Source: Gymnopilus junonius
Lineage: Eukaryota; Basidiomycota; Agaricomycetes; Agaricales; Galerinaceae
Assembly: GCA_015501075.1 (NCBI GenBank)
Contig: JADNYJ010000001.1
Span: forward strand, 1,595,530-1,659,529
Direction of reading: 5' to 3'
Length of the DNA: 64,000 nt
Shown here piece by piece: positions 61,631 through 64,000 of the stretch. How positions within the stretch are numbered: position 1 is the first letter of the stretch; the number at the start of each line of letters is the position of its first letter. The notes beneath the pieces were generated by a model. The model was not told the DNA's origin. It saw only the letters and a program-made list of their open reading frames with translations, and made no database searches. A program made the translations under genes and the position numbers.

Positions 61631-64000
61631 ATGCCACCTCGAAACGCTCCACGTCGCGGTCAAGGTCCGCCAAGAGGCGGTGGCGGACCTGCTCGCGGTG
61701 GTGGTGCGGGGCGTGGAGGCGTATCTGTTGTCAACATTGCGGGTGAGTACCTTCCTCCGTAGTTATCAGATCCGAACCCAATCCCTTTTTAATCAAAACT
61801 GGATAAGCATCTGTGCAGACTATTGGTGTAAGACGTCCAGGCTTTGGAACGGGCGGCAAACATGTGCAGACCATTGTGAATGCTTTCCCGGTGGAAGTCC
61901 CTGATGAAGCGATCATTCACTATGACGGTAGGTGTCCCATGAGCAGTGATGTTATCTGAGTCCTCATTAAGTCTGGGATATCTTTCGATGTAGTGGGTGA
62001 GTTTGAAATCAAGATAATATGATTATCGACAGATAACTTGATCTCGATGTCATTTAGCCATCATTCCGGACAGGTTGCCGGCTCGTTTGAACATGCAATT
62101 GTATGGACGACTTCAAGCAATGGTACCTGCGTTCAAGTCGGCCGTTTACGACACCAAGAAGAATATCTACTCTATCAACCCATTGCCTTTAGGCCCGAAC
62201 GATGCAGCTTCGGTAATACATACAGGACCTATACTCCTTACTCGACAGCTGAAAGATCTCTGTCTGTTTGCTTGAACAGTTTGATGTTACGCTGGAGCAA
62301 GATGGGCCTCCTTCGGGTCGTCCCCCAAAGGTTTATCAATTCAAAGTAACCAAAGTGGCAGAAATCAATACAGAGTTAGTATCATTTGTCATTTACTTAG
62401 TGATTGAGCTTACCAAATGGTTATCTATAGACTACTTCATCGTTTCATTGCTGGACAGCAAACTTTAGACAACCCGGTATTTACTGCTATCATGGTAGGC
62501 ATTATTCTTTTTTATTCCCCACGAAATATTAATATCGTACTATGTTCGTGGCCTTCAGGCGTTCAACGTTGTTATCCGCATGCGGCCCAACGAAAAACAC
62601 CCTTTCAATGTACGATCGTTCTTCGTTCCCCAGGGAAAGCGACCCATCGGAAACGGCATTGAGCTTTGGCACGGATATTTCCAGTCCGTCCGACCAAGCC
62701 AGAACAAAATGTATATCAACCTCGACATCGCAACTGGCGTCATGTATAAAGACGGACGACTAATTGACCTCTGTCTGGAATTTTTCGGAAGGCCGAACCC
62801 AAATCCCAATATGTTATCGCCACAGAGAGGTTTTCCAGATCGAGAGCGCCACCGTCTCCAGCGTTTTCTTACTGGAGTACGTGTGATAACTAAACATGGC
62901 GGACGTACTCGGGCGCATGTCATAAAGAAGGTCACAACTGAGGGAGCAAACGCGCGAATGTTCACCACCAGAGAGGGCCAAACACTTTCGGTCGCCAATT
63001 ATTTCAGGACCACATTGGGTAAAGCTCTGCAGTTCCCCGATATTGTTTGTGTGGAGGTAAAATCTTTGTACTCTTATGAGGCGTGTATGAATAAGGATAT
63101 TCTAAATAGGTTGGGTCCGGGGCCGTCATGCCCCTGGAGCTATGCAGCGTACCCCCTGGTCAGATAATGCGCAAGCAAATTCCAGCGGAGAAGACATCAG
63201 AAGTGGTGGATTTCGCCAGGCTTAGACCTCCTCAGCGTTTAGAGACCATCCGACAAGGATTACAGGTCAGGAAGTACTTCTAATCACAGACTGGATGACA
63301 TGACGGAAAATATTGTGCTTCAGCTTCTTCAATACGGCCAAAGCGAATATGTCCGCTCATTTGGGATGAACGTTACCGAGACGCCAATGACTGTCAAAGC
63401 TCGGATCCTTGAGGCTCCAGTCCTGAAATATGGAGAGGGAAGCAGACAGAACACAATTGTACGGTTGACTTGGTAATCAACAAAAATAATGCTCATCAAC
63501 CTTTCTCAGAAACCGGCGAATGGCCAGTGGAACATGTGCGTATGATGCTTACTTCGTGACTATATTTAATTCACAAATAAACAGGCGCGATAAGAAATTT
63601 TTTGTGCCGAAGTCAGTCAAGCAATGGGTCATCGTCGTCTATGAAAGCGATAGGCGTTTCCCTCTCAACGTTGCCCAAGATATGGCAACGGCATTCCGTG
63701 ATGGTGCCTCCAGTGTTGGTGGGTATTAAATTTCATTTAACGTGTTCCTTCACTTGACGCAGCCAATAAAGGTATGAAAATTGAGGAACTACATCCTCTC
63801 ATTTTCTACGAGAATGGGCAAGGGAATATTGGAGAAGTATTGTGTCTTTTTCATTTATCTAATGCCTTGGATATTAAACAACTCCATTTTTTAGCAACTC
63901 AGAAACGCTGGTAAAGCTTGCTATAATGCGAAGAAAGTAGGACCAGACCTCATTGTCGTGGTATTACCTGAAGGCGGAAACCAGATTTATACCGCTGTTA
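61631..64000 (+). CDS. Argonaute (QDE-2-like), tandem copy 2, 3' partial
   Basis: Thirteen exons are visible before the window ends: 61631-61742, 61808-61927, a 3-nt exon 61994-61996, 62058-62212, 62280-62374, 62431-62494, 62559-63056, 63110-63265, 63324-63458, 63510-63535, 63585-63718, 63772-63836, 63895->64000. Exons 2 to 6 and 8 to 12 have the same lengths as in copy 1. The N-terminus is RGG-rich. VEVPDEAIIHYDVAIIPDRLP, LHRFIAG, RSFFVPQGKRPIGNGIELWHGYFQS, RGFPDRERHRLQRFL, the PAZ region (TLSVANYFRTTLGKALQFPD to RKQIPAEK) and the MID region to VLPEGGNQIYTAV are present. The PIWI domain lies beyond the window, so catalytic status is unknown. Clear tandem paralogue of copy 1; the two have diverged, so the duplication is not recent. 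Confidence 0.93.

Overview
This window is nuclear DNA from a filamentous basidiomycete, almost certainly an Agaricomycete (mushroom-forming fungus). The evidence is intron-dense genes with 50-75 nt GT-AG introns and mushroom-typical families: DUF4470/MYND proteins, a HET-domain protein, DUF6534-like membrane proteins with tiny exons, NACHT NTPases with the mushroom-type linker, an AA9 oxidase and a dense P450 complement. I cannot name the species. Exon coordinates were read by hand from splice sites, reading phase and family conservation. Where total exon length divides by three I treat the model as firm.

Layout. 1-5.3 kb: the 3' part of a DUF4470/MYND protein and a HET-domain protein. 5.9-9.3 kb: a P450 (minus), an intron-containing tRNA-Arg and a WBP2/GRAM-like gene. 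10.1-13.3 kb: two tandem secreted proteins, each a thaumatin/osmotin-like half joined to a ricin-B-type beta-trefoil lectin half; the first has a premature stop. 13.9-15.2 kb: an INO80 subunit (Ies2/PAPA-1). 15.2-18.4 kb: no recognisable gene. 18.4-20.4 kb: a 20-exon DUF6534 membrane protein. 22.0-23.9 kb: an MFS permease. 25.4-32.9 kb: divergent CDC7 kinase and UBP1-like deubiquitinase, with a second copy of the tRNA-Arg between them. 33.7-34.7 kb: a small coiled-coil protein. 35.7-37.4 kb: a decayed NACHT NTPase. 37.6-38.5 kb: a candidate MITE. 39.4-41.4 kb: a second P450, an inverted paralogue of the first. 42.2-42.8 kb: a small intact protein carrying the same N-terminal motif as the dead NACHT protein. 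43.5-45.4 kb: two small hypotheticals. 47.3-48.6 kb: a multi-pass membrane protein. 48.8-56.4 kb (minus): aspartate-semialdehyde dehydrogenase, DNAJC28-like protein, a damaged AA9 LPMO and a gephyrin/Cnx1-type molybdenum cofactor enzyme. 56.6-64 kb: two tandem Argonautes, the second running off the right edge.

Themes. Duplication dominates: inverted P450s, tandem lectins, tandem Argonautes, twin tRNAs and one duplicated exon. Housekeeping genes (CDC7, UBP1, HOM2, gephyrin, INO80) sit among accessory nonself-recognition or defence-type genes (HET, NACHT, shared-motif protein, Argonautes, lectins). The most interesting items are (i) a 3-nt microexon conserved in both Argonaute genes, (ii) an ungapped GN-rich motif, possibly amyloid-type, shared by the dead NACHT gene and an intact neighbour, and (iii) a CGG-N-CCG inverted repeat upstream of both P450 paralogues. 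Several conserved genes (CDC7, UBP1, gephyrin, AA9) contain single-base frame breaks, mostly at short homopolymers. Some may be assembly errors rather than biology.
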